A DNA stretch of 64,000 nt, from assembly GCF_001767295.1 (NCBI RefSeq), contig NZ_CP014944.1, positions 1,302,001-1,366,000 of the forward strand, in the 5' to 3' direction. The notes below the pieces were generated by a model. The model was not told where the DNA came from. It worked only from the letters and a program-made list of their open reading frames with translations, and did no database searches. This document shows, in pieces, positions 21,083-30,260 of the stretch. This DNA comes from Colwellia sp. PAMC 20917. GTDB lineage: Bacteria > Pseudomonadota > Gammaproteobacteria > Enterobacterales > Alteromonadaceae. The position numbers and the translations under genes are program-made. Every line of letters begins with the position of its first letter. Within the stretch, counting starts at the first letter, position 1.

Positions 21083-23656
21083 TTAGTGCGTAAAAACTAA
21101 TTCACCGTCACTGACTTCAATACTTATCTCTGCCTTATTTTTAAAGGCTCCTGATAATATTTTCTGAGCTAATGGATTTTCAATCTTTTGTCTAATTACC
21201 CTTTTCAACGGTCTTGCTCCAAATAGAGGATCAAATCCAGCCAAAGAAATCAGCGCAAGTGCTTCTTGGCTAATTGATAGCTTAATATCTTGGTCTGCTA
21301 AACGATCTCTTAGACCGTCAATTTGTATTGCTGCTATTTTTTCTATCTGTTGTGATATTAATGGATGAAAAACAACTGTTTCATCAATGCGATTAATAAA
21401 CTCAGGCTTAAAATGTAAGCTCACTTCTGACATCACCTTAGATTTCATTTCTTCATACTGGCCGTCATCGGCAAACTTTTGTATGTGATCAGAGCCAATA
21501 TTAGAAGTCATAATGATAACAGTGTTTTTAAAATCAACAGTTCGCCCTTGGCCATCCGTTAAACGTCCATCATCGAGCACTTGTAATAATATATTAAAAA
21601 CATCACTGTGCGCTTTTTCAATTTCATCAAGAAGGATAACAGAATAAGGTTTGCGTCGAACAGCTTCCGTTAAATAGCCCCCTTCTTCATACCCTACATA
21701 TCCGGGAGGAGCACCCACTAATCGAGAAACTGAATGTTTTTCCATAAATTCAGACATATCAACACGAATAAGTGCATCTTCACTGTCAAAAAGATAATGG
21801 GCTAATGCTTTCGTAAGTTCGGTTTTACCCACACCAGTAGGACCTAAAAATAAAAACGATCCTATCGGCTGGCTTGGATCGGCAAGCCCAGCTCTTGAAC
21901 GTCGGATAGCATTAGAAACACTGATAACCGCTTCGTTTTGTCCTATAACACGCTGATGTAAGTTATCCTCCATTTGCAGTAATTTATCGCATTCTTCTTC
22001 AAGCATCTTAGAAACAGGAATACCCGTTGCTCGACTTAATACATCAGCAATTTCAACTTCAGTGACTTTATTTTTTAATAACGTCATTTCTTGCATTTCG
22101 GCTTGGCTTGCTAAGTCGAGTTGTTTTTCTAATTCCGGTATTTTGCCATATTGTAGTTCTGACATTTGGTTAAGATCGCCCAATCGTCGGGCAGCCTCTA
22201 AGTCAAGTCGAGCTTGTTCTAGATCTGTTTTAATAGCCTGTGTACCATGTAAAGCAGCCTTTTCAGTTTTCCAAATTTCATCTAACTCATCAAAATTAGT
22301 CTGACAAACGCTCAGATCCAATGAAATCAGTCCTAAACGTTTTTTAGAAGCCTCATCTGAATCTTTCTCTAATGCCCGTTGTTCTAATTTCAGTTGAATG
22401 ATGCGCCGCTCTAATCGGTCTAAGTCTTCTGGCTTAGAATCTATTTGCATACGAATACTAGAAGCCGCTTCATCGATAAGATCAATCGCTTTATCAGGTA
22501 ATTGTCTATCACTGATATAACGATGTGACAAAGTAGCAGCGGCGACTATGGCTGGATCGGTAATATCAACACTGTGATGAAGTTCGTAACGCTCTTTTAA
22601 ACCGCGCAATATGGCAATCGTATCTTCAACACTAGGCTCTTCGATTAATATTTTTTGAAAACGACGCTCTAAGGCCGCATCCTTTTCAATATATTGACGA
22701 TACTCATCCAATGTTGTCGCGCCGACACAATGTAAATCACCACGGGCAAGAGCAGGTTTTAACATATTACCTGCATCCATCGCGCCGTCAGACTTACCTG
22801 CACCGACCATAGTATGAAGTTCATCAATAAATAAAATGACTTGCCCTTCTTCTTTGGCTAGCTCACTCAATACCGCCTTTAAACGTTCTTCAAATTCACC
22901 ACGATATTTTGCGCCAGCAACCAAAGCCCCCATATCCAATGACAATACCCGCTTACCTTTTAACCCTTCAGGAACTTCGTGGTTAATGATACGTTGTGCT
23001 AACCCTTCGGCGATAGCTGTTTTACCAACACCTGGCTGACCAATTAATACCGGATTATTTTTCGTACGACGTTGTAAAACTTGTATCGTGCGACGTATTT
23101 CATCATCTCGGCCAATAACGGGATCTAGTTTACCCTGCTCGGCAAGCTCTGTTAGGTTCACCGTATATTTATCAAGTGCTTGTCGAACATCTTCAGCATT
23201 AGGCTCATCAACTTTTTGACCGCCACGCACATGTAATATTGCATCTTGAACACGTTGTTCACTTGCCCCAAGCGACTTTAATATTTGACCTAGCTTACCT
23301 TTGTCTTCAATAGCGGCAAGGATAAAAACATCAGAAGATATATACTTATCACCCATTTTTTGTGCGAACTTATCGCAGAGGTTAAGTAAGTTCCCCATAG
23401 CAGAAGAAAGTTGTACGTCGCCACCTGATCCAGAAACTTGCGCAAGTTGTTCTATAACCGTCTCTACTTGTGTTCGCAGTGAAAGAACATTAATTCCTGC
23501 ACTTTTCAATAAGGGTATAATGCTACTCGCGTTCTGATTTAATAGCGCTAACATGATATGCACGGGTTCTATAAATTGATGATCCCGGCCTAGTGCTATT
23601 GACTGTGCGTCTGAAATAGCGACTTGAAATGCTTGGGTTAATCTGTCTAAACGCAT
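21083..23656 (-). CDS. clpB: ATP-dependent disaggregase ClpB
   Basis: A hexameric AAA+ chaperone that pulls proteins out of aggregates together with DnaK. The 857 residues are full length: N-domain (1-145), first AAA+ domain with [14 protein letters not shown] (about 205), coiled-coil middle domain (about 400-525, rich in E/L/R heptads), and second AAA+ domain with [14 protein letters not shown] (about 605) and the [14 protein letters not shown] pore loop. It is last in the rluD-pgeF-clpB order common in gammaproteobacteria but has its own heat-shock-type promoter in the 128-base gap after pgeF. AGGAGAG-like sequence precedes the ATG. Confidence 0.98.
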   Translation of the reverse strand: MRLDRLTQAFQVAISDAQSIALGRDHQFIEPVHIMLALLNQNASSIIPLLKSAGINVLSLRTQVETVIEQLAQVSGSGGDVQLSSAMGNLLNLCDKFAQKMGDKYISSDVFILAAIEDKGKLGQILKSLGASEQRVQDAILHVRGGQKVDEPNAEDVRQALDKYTVNLTELAEQGKLDPVIGRDDEIRRTIQVLQRRTKNNPVLIGQPGVGKTAIAEGLAQRIINHEVPEGLKGKRVLSLDMGALVAGAKYRGEFEERLKAVLSELAKEEGQVILFIDELHTMVGAGKSDGAMDAGNMLKPALARGDLHCVGATTLDEYRQYIEKDAALERRFQKILIEEPSVEDTIAILRGLKERYELHHSVDITDPAIVAAATLSHRYISDRQLPDKAIDLIDEAASSIRMQIDSKPEDLDRLERRIIQLKLEQRALEKDSDEASKKRLGLISLDLSVCQTNFDELDEIWKTEKAALHGTQAIKTDLEQARLDLEAARRLGDLNQMSELQYGKIPELEKQLDLASQAEMQEMTLLKNKVTEVEIADVLSRATGIPVSKMLEEECDKLLQMEDNLHQRVIGQNEAVISVSNAIRRSRAGLADPSQPIGSFLFLGPTGVGKTELTKALAHYLFDSEDALIRVDMSEFMEKHSVSRLVGAPPGYVGYEEGGYLTEAVRRKPYSVILLDEIEKAHSDVFNILLQVLDDGRLTDGQGRTVDFKNTVIIMTSNIGSDHIQKFADDGQYEEMKSKVMSEVSLHFKPEFINRIDETVVFHPLISQQIEKIAAIQIDGLRDRLADQDIKLSISQEALALISLAGFDPLFGARPLKRVIRQKIENPLAQKILSGAFKNKAEISIEVSDGELVFTH

Positions 23657-23701
23657 GAGGCTCTCCTGCCTAACAAAGAAAAATATTCTTTTATACCTTA
23701 T

Positions 23702-23730
23702 AGATAAGGATATAATTTAAATTTTTCAAG
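23702..23730 (-). promoter_or_regulatory. Sigma-32-type promoter for clpB
   Basis: On the minus strand CTTGAAA (23724-23730) is followed after 14 bases by CCTTATCT (23702-23709), close to the heat-shock consensus CTTGAAA and CCCCATNT. It lies about 45 bases before the clpB start. Confidence 0.75.
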
Positions 23731-23784
23731 GAACAAAGTGAAAAGCTTTTGATTTGAAATAAGATTTAGTTTATTTATTTAAAC

Positions 23785-24612
23785 TTATTGTCGACAAATG
23801 ATGGAAACCATTCGTCCGGTAATGGTATCTCGTCGATAAGAGTAATACTGCCGTTCATTAGAATAGGTACAATGGTTTAAATGATGAACCTTATTAATAC
23901 CAAGCGTATTTAGTTGGATTCTTGCTATCATTGCTAAATTGGCTAGGTATTTAGCTTTATGTTTTTCTAGCGCTAATGGTTCATTTATAGCTGTGAAAGC
24001 CGATACAAATTTTTCTGACTGACTTTCAAAGGCACACTTTACTTCTTGCCCTACTTCAAAAGCATATTCACCAATACAAGGCCCCAACCAAGCAATGATA
24101 TTTTCATTGTCTGTTTTCATATTATTGACGGTATTGGTAATAATATTTTTAGCTAAGGGTTTCCAACCACCATGGATCGCAGCAATTTCACTGCCGTCTA
24201 TCGCAGTTAATAATATCGGTAAACAATCAGCGGTCATCACGGCTAAAGCAATATTCTTCTGCCGAGTGATTATCGCATCAGCCACTAAAGGCGTTTTTGA
24301 ATAAGATTCTATGGTCACAACTTTATTACCATGAACTTGTTCAAGCCATTGAATTTTTGTATTAAGCGGTAAGTATGCGAGTAACGAAGCTCTATTTTTG
24401 TTGACATTAACCAAGTCATCACCAACATGTTCGCCCAAGTTAAATTGGCCGTATACTGAAGAATAGCTGTGATTAAAGGATAACGATTTTTTTTGAGGAT
24501 GGAGTCTTGTCGTAGTAAAAGCCAGTACATTTAGTACTGGCCATTCTATATTGTAGAGACTGTTATAAATAGTCGTCTGTTGCGTTGATTTTCGAATCTT
24601 CACGCAAAACAT
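23785..24612 (-). CDS. pgeF: Peptidoglycan editing factor PgeF (YfiH, LACC1-like)
   Basis: Member of the DUF152/YfiH family: multicopper-like fold enzymes with purine nucleoside phosphorylase or oxidase activity, and in E. coli a role in removing wrongly incorporated L-Ser from peptidoglycan precursors. Landmarks are WLEQVHGNKVV, VMTADCLPILL, AAIHGGWKPLA (usual form HAGWRGL) and WLGPCIGEYAFEVGQE. The longest frame starts at 24612 inside the rluD 3' end; a GTG nine bases later is an alternative, and family members usually begin nearer to the NIEWPVLNV stretch, so the start is uncertain. Sits between rluD and clpB. Confidence 0.9.
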   Translation of the reverse strand: MFCVKIRKSTQQTTIYNSLYNIEWPVLNVLAFTTTRLHPQKKSLSFNHSYSSVYGQFNLGEHVGDDLVNVNKNRASLLAYLPLNTKIQWLEQVHGNKVVTIESYSKTPLVADAIITRQKNIALAVMTADCLPILLTAIDGSEIAAIHGGWKPLAKNIITNTVNNMKTDNENIIAWLGPCIGEYAFEVGQEVKCAFESQSEKFVSAFTAINEPLALEKHKAKYLANLAMIARIQLNTLGINKVHHLNHCTYSNERQYYSYRRDTITGRMVSIICRQ

Positions 24613-25540
24613 TTGTTAAATTAACCATGTCATCTGGAATAGGTGCATGCCAAGTCATTTCTTCACCCGTTATAGGGTGAAATAATGACAACATTGCCGC
24701 ATGTAATGCTTGGCGCTTAAAACTACGCAATAAATCCCGCAAATCTTCTGTCGCATTTTTAGGAGGACGAGGACGACCACCGTAATTAGGATCTCCAATC
24801 AATGGATGGGTAATATGCGCCATATGAACACGAATTTGATGCGTACGACCCGTTTCAAGACGTAATCTTAAACGTGTGTGTAAACGGAATTTTTCCATTA
24901 CACGATAATGCGTTACCGATGGACGTCCAAAAGGACTAACAGCCATGTGTGTTCTTTTGGTTGAATGGCGACCTATAGGTTCATCAACCATACCACCAGC
25001 TGTCATTAGACCATTAGCAATCGCTTCATATTCACGCGTTATTTCACGTTCTTGTATAGCATCGACTAAGTTTGTTTGCGCTGCAATTGTTTTAGCAATA
25101 ACCATCAAACCCGTTGTATCTTTATCTAGTCTGTGGACGATGCCGGCACGAGGGACAACATCAAGCTGTGGGCAATGATACAATAAAGCATTAAGTACCG
25201 TGCCATCAGGATTACCTGCACCTGGGTGAACTACAAAACCAGCAGGTTTATTAATAACTATAATATCGTCATCTTCATAAACAATATTTAAAGGAATATT
25301 TTGTGGTTCAAATCGCACGTCGCCTTCAACTTCAGTTGATATTTTGATCACCTCCCCGCCAAACATTTTCTCGCGTGGTATTATCAAAATAGCGCCGTTT
25401 AAAGTAACGTGACCTGCTAAGATCCATTCTTTTATGCGAGAACGAGAATATTCAGGGAACATCTCAGCTAATGTTTGGTCGAATCGTTTACCTAAACAAG
25501 TTTCAGGAACCGTATCTGTATGTTGAATTATTTCAGCCAT
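24563..25540 (-). CDS. rluD: 23S rRNA pseudouridine(1911/1915/1917) synthase
   Basis: Modifies helix 69 of 23S rRNA. The 325 residues have an N-terminal S4 RNA-binding domain (about 15-80, KRFDQTLAEMFPEYSRSRIKEWI) and the RluA-type catalytic domain with the active aspartate in GIVHRLDKDTTGLMVIAKT (about 140). The closing motif with RTHQIRVHMAHITHPLIGD is present. The 3' end overlaps pgeF by up to 50 bases. It is divergent from bamD, as in E. coli and relatives. Confidence 0.96.
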   Translation of the reverse strand: MAEIIQHTDTVPETCLGKRFDQTLAEMFPEYSRSRIKEWILAGHVTLNGAILIIPREKMFGGEVIKISTEVEGDVRFEPQNIPLNIVYEDDDIIVINKPAGFVVHPGAGNPDGTVLNALLYHCPQLDVVPRAGIVHRLDKDTTGLMVIAKTIAAQTNLVDAIQEREITREYEAIANGLMTAGGMVDEPIGRHSTKRTHMAVSPFGRPSVTHYRVMEKFRLHTRLRLRLETGRTHQIRVHMAHITHPLIGDPNYGGRPRPPKNATEDLRDLLRSFKRQALHAAMLSLFHPITGEEMTWHAPIPDDMVNLTNVLREDSKINATDDYL

Positions 25541-25712
25541 TAAAATTTCTATTTAACTCTCTATAAATTTACTATGAATTAGCGCTGTGCAAGGCAAGTA
25601 TGCTAGGTTAGAATGCCAGTGTTTATTTTACCTCTTTGCTCTATTAATTACATTAAGTAATTTGCAAAGGGCGTATATTTATTTAACTAATACCTTTAAC
25701 TAAAACAAAGTA

Positions 25713-26492
25713 GTGATAACAAAGTCTATGCAAAATTTGACAATAAAAATGATAATACTAGTGCTTTCATTAGGGCTAGCGGCGTGTTCATCATCAAACA
25801 AAACCGACATTGAAAAAGTACCAGACAAGTCAGCACAAGCATTGTTCACCGATGCTAGAACTGCGCTTGATAGTGGCTTATATCAACGAGCTATCCAAAT
25901 TTTATCAGCAATTGACTCACGCTTTCCATTTGGTCCTATCTCTCATCAAGTGCAATTAGACTTAATTTACGCTTATTATAAGAGTGGTAATTCAGCTCAA
26001 GGTATTGCTTTGGCGGATCGTTTCCTGCGTTTAAATCCTGATCATGTCAATCTTGATTATGTTTATTACATGCGAGCGTTAATCAATATTTCAACTGAAG
26101 AGAATCTTTTTCAAGAGTTAGCAGGCATTGATCGTTCCGACAGAGATCCAACGGCTGCTCGCGAAGCATTCAAAGACTTTAAAACGATTTTGACTGAGCT
26201 ACCGCAAAGTAAATATGCCGCTGATGCACGCAAACGTATGATTGGTATAAAGTCACGTTTAGCTAAGTATGAATTGACCGTCGCTCGTTTTTATATGAAA
26301 CGTGATGCTTGGGCATCAGCAGCAAATCGTGGTAAGTACATTGTTGAATACTTCTCGCCTAGCCAGGAAGTGGAACAAGCCTTAGAGATTATGATTGAGT
26401 GTTACGACAAGTTAGACTTAATGGATTTAAAAATTAATGCGAAGCAAGTCTTAGCAGCAAATTATCCAAATAATAAGTTTTTAACTCGTTAA
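25713..26492 (+). CDS. bamD: Outer membrane assembly lipoprotein BamD
   Basis: Essential lipoprotein of the BAM complex that inserts beta-barrels into the outer membrane. The signal peptide ends in a lipobox LGLAAC with cysteine at residue 26 (21 if the ATG at 25728 is the start, which I consider at least as likely as the GTG at 25713). The mature part has the TPR-like repeats of the family, e.g. ALFTDARTALDSGLYQRAI, IDSRFPFGPISHQVQLDLIYAYYKSG and SKYAADARKRM. Length is normal. Divergent from rluD. Confidence 0.95.
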   Translation: MITKSMQNLTIKMIILVLSLGLAACSSSNKTDIEKVPDKSAQALFTDARTALDSGLYQRAIQILSAIDSRFPFGPISHQVQLDLIYAYYKSGNSAQGIALADRFLRLNPDHVNLDYVYYMRALINISTEENLFQELAGIDRSDRDPTAAREAFKDFKTILTELPQSKYAADARKRMIGIKSRLAKYELTVARFYMKRDAWASAANRGKYIVEYFSPSQEVEQALEIMIECYDKLDLMDLKINAKQVLAANYPNNKFLTR

Positions 26493-26565
26493 ATTTTAAC
26501 TGTTTGTCAGCATTGAAATAGAAGCTATAAAAATTTTCTTTATCAATGATAACGTTTAAATGATT

Positions 26566-26605
26566 AAAAAGCCCATTGAGATATAATACTCAATGGGCTT
26601 TTTTT
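26566..26605. terminator. Bidirectional terminator between bamD and glnB
   Basis: 13-bp stem AAAGCCCATTGAG / CTCAATGGGCTTT with an 8-base loop, with A-run and T-run on either side. Serves both converging genes. Confidence 0.88.
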
Positions 26606-26627
26606 ATGATGAGATTAACTGATAAAA

Positions 26628-26978
<351 letters not shown>

Positions 26979-27170
26979 TTAACCGCGAAATATACTTTGA
27001 ATTGTACACAATTATATCAAATAAACCCAAGCGCTATATTTGTTGTAAGCCATTTAAATTTCAGATAGCAAACAAACTAGTTAATACCGGTTACCTATAT
27101 ATTGAAGTATCACAGGTATACGTTACACTAGGATAATTTAACTTATCGAATAACTATCAAAGGAAGTTGA

Positions 27171-28022
27171 ATGGATCCGCAATTGATCATAAATGAAATG
27201 AGAGTTTTACCTCAAATAGATGCCGTGTTTGAGATAAAGCGCCGTATTGAATTTATCAAAAAAACACTTAAGACTGCCGGACTAAAAAATTTAGTGCTAG
27301 GCATTAGTGGTGGTGTCGACTCTTCTACCTGTGGACGTCTCGCACAACTTGCCATTGATGAGCTCAATGCTGAAGAAAGAATAGCTAATAATAATTCGAC
27401 ATCACCCTATCAATTTATTGCGGTTCGTTTACCTTATGGCGTGCAAGCAGATGAAGACGATGCCCAGCTCGCTTTGGACTTTATTCAACCGACACATAGT
27501 TTAGTAACCAATATTTTGAATGCAGTTAATGGCATTCACATTGAAACGCTTAACGCGCTTAACCAAGCAAATATCTTATCGGCAGACGATGCACAAATCG
27601 ATTTTTCAAAAGGTAATGCCAAAGCTAGAAGCCGAATGGTAACGCAATATCACATTGCAGGTATTGTTGGCGCACTTGTTTTAGGGACAGATCATTCCGC
27701 AGAAAACATCACCGGATTTTTTACTAAATGGGGTGATGGTGCCTGTGATTTAGCGCCTTTATTTGGTTTATCTAAACGCCAAGTACGGTTGTTAGCAGAA
27801 AATTTAGGTGCGCCAGACTTATTAATTAATAAAGATCCAACCGCGGATCTTGAAGAATTGGATCCGGGAAAAACTGACGAAGATGCACTAGGTATGAGTT
27901 ATGAACAGTTAGATGATTTCTTGGAAGGCAAACCAGTAGCAGCAGAGGTGCAAGCACTCATCATTAATATTTATCAAAAAACCCAACATAAGCGACTACC
28001 TATTCCAACAATTTACGATTAA
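27171..28022 (+). CDS. nadE: NH3-dependent NAD+ synthetase
   Basis: Last step of NAD synthesis: amidation of deamido-NAD using ammonia. The 283 residues match the single-domain E. coli-type enzyme: the pyrophosphatase P-loop [17 protein letters not shown] (about 44-60), the [14 protein letters not shown] region and [26 protein letters not shown]. There is no N-terminal glutaminase domain, so it depends on free ammonia. AGGAAG precedes the ATG. The neighbouring glnB (divergent) offers a nitrogen-status context, but no shared operator was recognised. Confidence 0.96.
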   Translation: MDPQLIINEMRVLPQIDAVFEIKRRIEFIKKTLKTAGLKNLVLGISGGVDSSTCGRLAQLAIDELNAEERIANNNSTSPYQFIAVRLPYGVQADEDDAQLALDFIQPTHSLVTNILNAVNGIHIETLNALNQANILSADDAQIDFSKGNAKARSRMVTQYHIAGIVGALVLGTDHSAENITGFFTKWGDGACDLAPLFGLSKRQVRLLAENLGAPDLLINKDPTADLEELDPGKTDEDALGMSYEQLDDFLEGKPVAAEVQALIINIYQKTQHKRLPIPTIYD

Positions 28023-28106
28023 CTTTTAAGCGTTAAACTTGTAAATTTAACGTTAACAGCTATACCTAGTAATACATCTACTCTAGCCAACGGACGGCTT
28101 AATGTT

Positions 28107-28682
28107 ATGTCATACTTATCGTTTAAAATAATGGGTTTCACTCTCATTGAAACCTTAATCACGCTAGCTATATTAATTATTCTTACCGCTATAGCTATTC
28201 CTACTTTTGCAGATTTAAGGATAAGAATACGTGTTGATAATGAGATCACAGCCTTACATCGGCTATTATTATTAACAAGAAATCATGCGGTTAATCAGGA
28301 ACGTTTTGTTACTGTTTGTCCACTTACCCCTTCTGGTCAGTGCTCAAACGAATGGCATAAAACGCTGACTGTATTTTATGATGATAACAAGAACAAAGCG
28401 CTCGATGCCTCAAGTGCTGAAGTGATTATAAAAATAAAATTAGCCATAAAGTCAGGCGATAAATTACAGTATGCTCAAGGAAGAACAGCATTAATTTACG
28501 CACCCAGTGGACGGCTCGCTGTGTGGGGAGGTAATGGTACTTTCCGCTATTGTCCAAAATCACACAGTAATAAATCAAGAGGAATTATCATTTCAGGGGC
28601 TGGACGGTTTTATTTATCGAGCGACCAAAATATGGATGGAGCCGATGAAAATCGTAGCGGTCGAATCATTCGCTGTCACTAA
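28107..28682 (+). CDS. GspH/FimT-type pseudopilin (first of two)
   Basis: A minor pilin-like protein of 191 residues. The prepilin cleavage site is MG|FTLIETLITLAILI: glycine before the cut, Glu at +5, then the hydrophobic helix. The globular part has an early RVDNEI and RLLLLTRNHAVNQ segment typical of FimT/FimU, a CPLTPSGQC pair and a C-terminal cysteine. Near the end is an aspartate-rich loop (QNMDGADENRSG). It follows nadE by 84 bases on the same strand and is read toward the pil operon. About 40-50% similar by eye to the second copy. Confidence 0.85.
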   Translation: MSYLSFKIMGFTLIETLITLAILIILTAIAIPTFADLRIRIRVDNEITALHRLLLLTRNHAVNQERFVTVCPLTPSGQCSNEWHKTLTVFYDDNKNKALDASSAEVIIKIKLAIKSGDKLQYAQGRTALIYAPSGRLAVWGGNGTFRYCPKSHSNKSRGIIISGAGRFYLSSDQNMDGADENRSGRIIRCH

Positions 28683-28897
28683 TCTATGACCACAAGCGCT
28701 TTTAAAAGGTATATAGCTTATTATCATTTCAATAATAACAAGCTCTGATATCGATAACAGCAACCTAGCGAAAGAGTGACTTAAGTGATATAACTTAATT
28801 ATCTTGAAATATTCTCACACAGTTTTGAATATGATGTAATCCCCATAAGACTAACTAAGTGCTCTCATGGGTATAACAAGAAATTAAGGCTTATATT

Positions 28898-29479
28898 ATG
28901 AAGTATGATTATTTGCAATCAAACAACAAGCGAGAGGGTTTTACACTCGTTGAATTGATGATAACTATCGCTATTGGAGCAACTTTAATGGCGATAGCGC
29001 TGCCAAATTTCAATAGTTTTTTAGTTGAAACACGCGTCGACAATGAAATTTCTCATTTACAAAGACTACTATTAACAGCAAGAAATACCGCCATAAACGC
29101 AGAACAATCGGTTACCTTGTGCCCACTTAATGCAAGTAATCGTTGTGATACTAATTGGCAAAACGAAGTCAGTGTTTTTATTGATATAGATGGCGATAAA
29201 ACTTATGAGCCCGCCACTGACGAAAGAATCGTTGCAGTAAAGGCTAAGATAAAAACTAATGACAAACTTCAGTACGGCCAAGATAGCATTATATACCGAC
29301 CTACAGGCAACATCACGGGTGGCGTTAGTGCTAGCCCATTTAAATATTGTCCAAAAGACTACCCGGCCAAGTCAAGAGGTATTACAGTAACTACCTCTGG
29401 ACGTTCATACGTTACCTCTGACACAGATAGCGATGGCATTGATGAAGACCGCTCAGGCAATGAAATTACTTGCAGCTAA
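28898..29479 (+). CDS. GspH/FimT-type pseudopilin (second of two)
   Basis: A paralogue of the previous gene: 193 residues, cleavage at EG|FTLVELMITIAIG after a 14-residue leader, the same RVDNEISHLQRLLLTARN segment, CPLNASNRC cysteine pair, KYCPKDYPAKSRGI and a final cysteine. It contains two aspartate-rich loops resembling calcium-binding DxDxDG sequences (DIDGDKTYE and DTDSDGIDEDRSG). FimT/FimU pilins form part of the pilus tip priming complex with PilVWX and PilY1, whose genes lie on the opposite strand just beyond. The 28683-28897 gap should contain its promoter. Confidence 0.86.
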   Translation: MKYDYLQSNNKREGFTLVELMITIAIGATLMAIALPNFNSFLVETRVDNEISHLQRLLLTARNTAINAEQSVTLCPLNASNRCDTNWQNEVSVFIDIDGDKTYEPATDERIVAVKAKIKTNDKLQYGQDSIIYRPTGNITGGVSASPFKYCPKDYPAKSRGITVTTSGRSYVTSDTDSDGIDEDRSGNEITCS

Positions 29480-29488
29480 GTCTCCTCT

Positions 29489-29842
29489 TTAACGAGCAGT
29501 GTTTTCATCTAATTTTTTTGAAAGAGCATTGGAAAAATCATCATTTGATTTAACACATTCTTTTACTCGATGAACTTGCTGCTTTTGCTTTGAAAAGCCA
29601 GTCGCTATTTTTTTGCCGACTAACCAATCAGGATATTTTGCCAGTTTATTGGACCCAATAATGCCAAAATGAATAATGTCGTTACCGCCCATTAGTTCAA
29701 CATGACATTTAATCTTAATTTTTGTCGATTTGTCTGTCGTCTTTGCCACGCTATCAATACTTATAAAAAGTAGACTTACAAAAAGTAGACTTACAAAAAG
29801 TAAGTTGAGCGCTAAGCAATGCTTAAATAAAAATTTCATCAT
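29489..29842 (-). CDS. Small exported protein at the end of the pil operon, TapY2-like
   Basis: The 117-residue protein has a long hydrophobic signal sequence containing a five-residue repeat (LLFVS LLFVS LLFIS). The mature part reads IKIKCHVELMGGNDIIHFGI ... VHRVKECVKSNDD, with two cysteines. This fits the small TapY2-type accessory proteins found next to pilY1/pilE in Alteromonadales such as Shewanella; the assignment is from memory of the pattern and moderate only. It lies one base after the pilE stop, so it is the last gene of the operon. Confidence 0.6.
   Translation of the reverse strand: MMKFLFKHCLALNLLFVSLLFVSLLFISIDSVAKTTDKSTKIKIKCHVELMGGNDIIHFGIIGSNKLAKYPDWLVGKKIATGFSKQKQQVHRVKECVKSNDDFSNALSKKLDENTAR
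29765..29804. repeat. 15-base tandem repeat in the signal peptide of the TapY2-like gene
   Basis: The unit AAAAAGTAGACTTAC occurs twice in full (29765-29779, 29780-29794) and continues as AAAAAGTA. It encodes LLFVS repeats; changes in copy number would lengthen or shorten the hydrophobic core by five residues without a frameshift. Confidence 0.85.
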
Positions 29843-29843
29843 A

Positions 29844-30260
29844 TTACTCCCAGCAATTGGTTGATGTTGCAGCTTTCTTACCCGTATCAGTGATAGATAA
29901 CGTTAAACAAGACGAGTCATTTGTCGCTTGCGTTCCTCTAGCCGATGCGGTCAATGTGTAAGTTCCCCCTACAACGGAAGCATCTATGCTATAAAACCCA
30001 GAATCCGTTATGTAAGGATCTGCAAGCGTACCTAATTTTTTCATATCTGTGGTATATGCTCGATGATCAATAAAATACTGTTCTTGCAAACTTGCTAAGC
30101 GCAATAATTCACGTTGACCCTCGCTACGATTTGCCCTTGAAATATTATCAATATATGACGGATAAGCAATCGAAGCTAGAATACCCACTACAGCAACCGA
30201 TATCATTAGCTCAAGCAAAGTAAAACCTTTAACTCGCCCTTTATTTTCACTCACTATCAT
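29844..30260 (-). CDS. pilE: Type IV minor pilin PilE-like
   Basis: The 138-residue protein has leader MIVSENKGRVKG and cleavage before FTLLELMISVAVVGILASIAYPSY. It also has the region after the helix typical of PilE-type minor pilins (RSEGQRELLRLASLQEQYFIDHRAYTTDMKKLG) and a C-terminal cysteine pair (SSCLTLSI ... STNCWE) forming the D-loop. In Pseudomonas-type systems PilE sits at the end of the fimU-pilVWXY1 operon, as here. Its ATG overlaps the pilY1 stop by one base (TAATG). Confidence 0.9.
   Translation of the reverse strand: MIVSENKGRVKGFTLLELMISVAVVGILASIAYPSYIDNISRANRSEGQRELLRLASLQEQYFIDHRAYTTDMKKLGTLADPYITDSGFYSIDASVVGGTYTLTASARGTQATNDSSCLTLSITDTGKKAATSTNCWE

Noticed and set aside
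29489-29842. Phase variation by frameshift in the 15-base repeat of the TapY2-like gene
   Set aside because: The unit is a multiple of three, so the reading frame is kept whatever the copy number.
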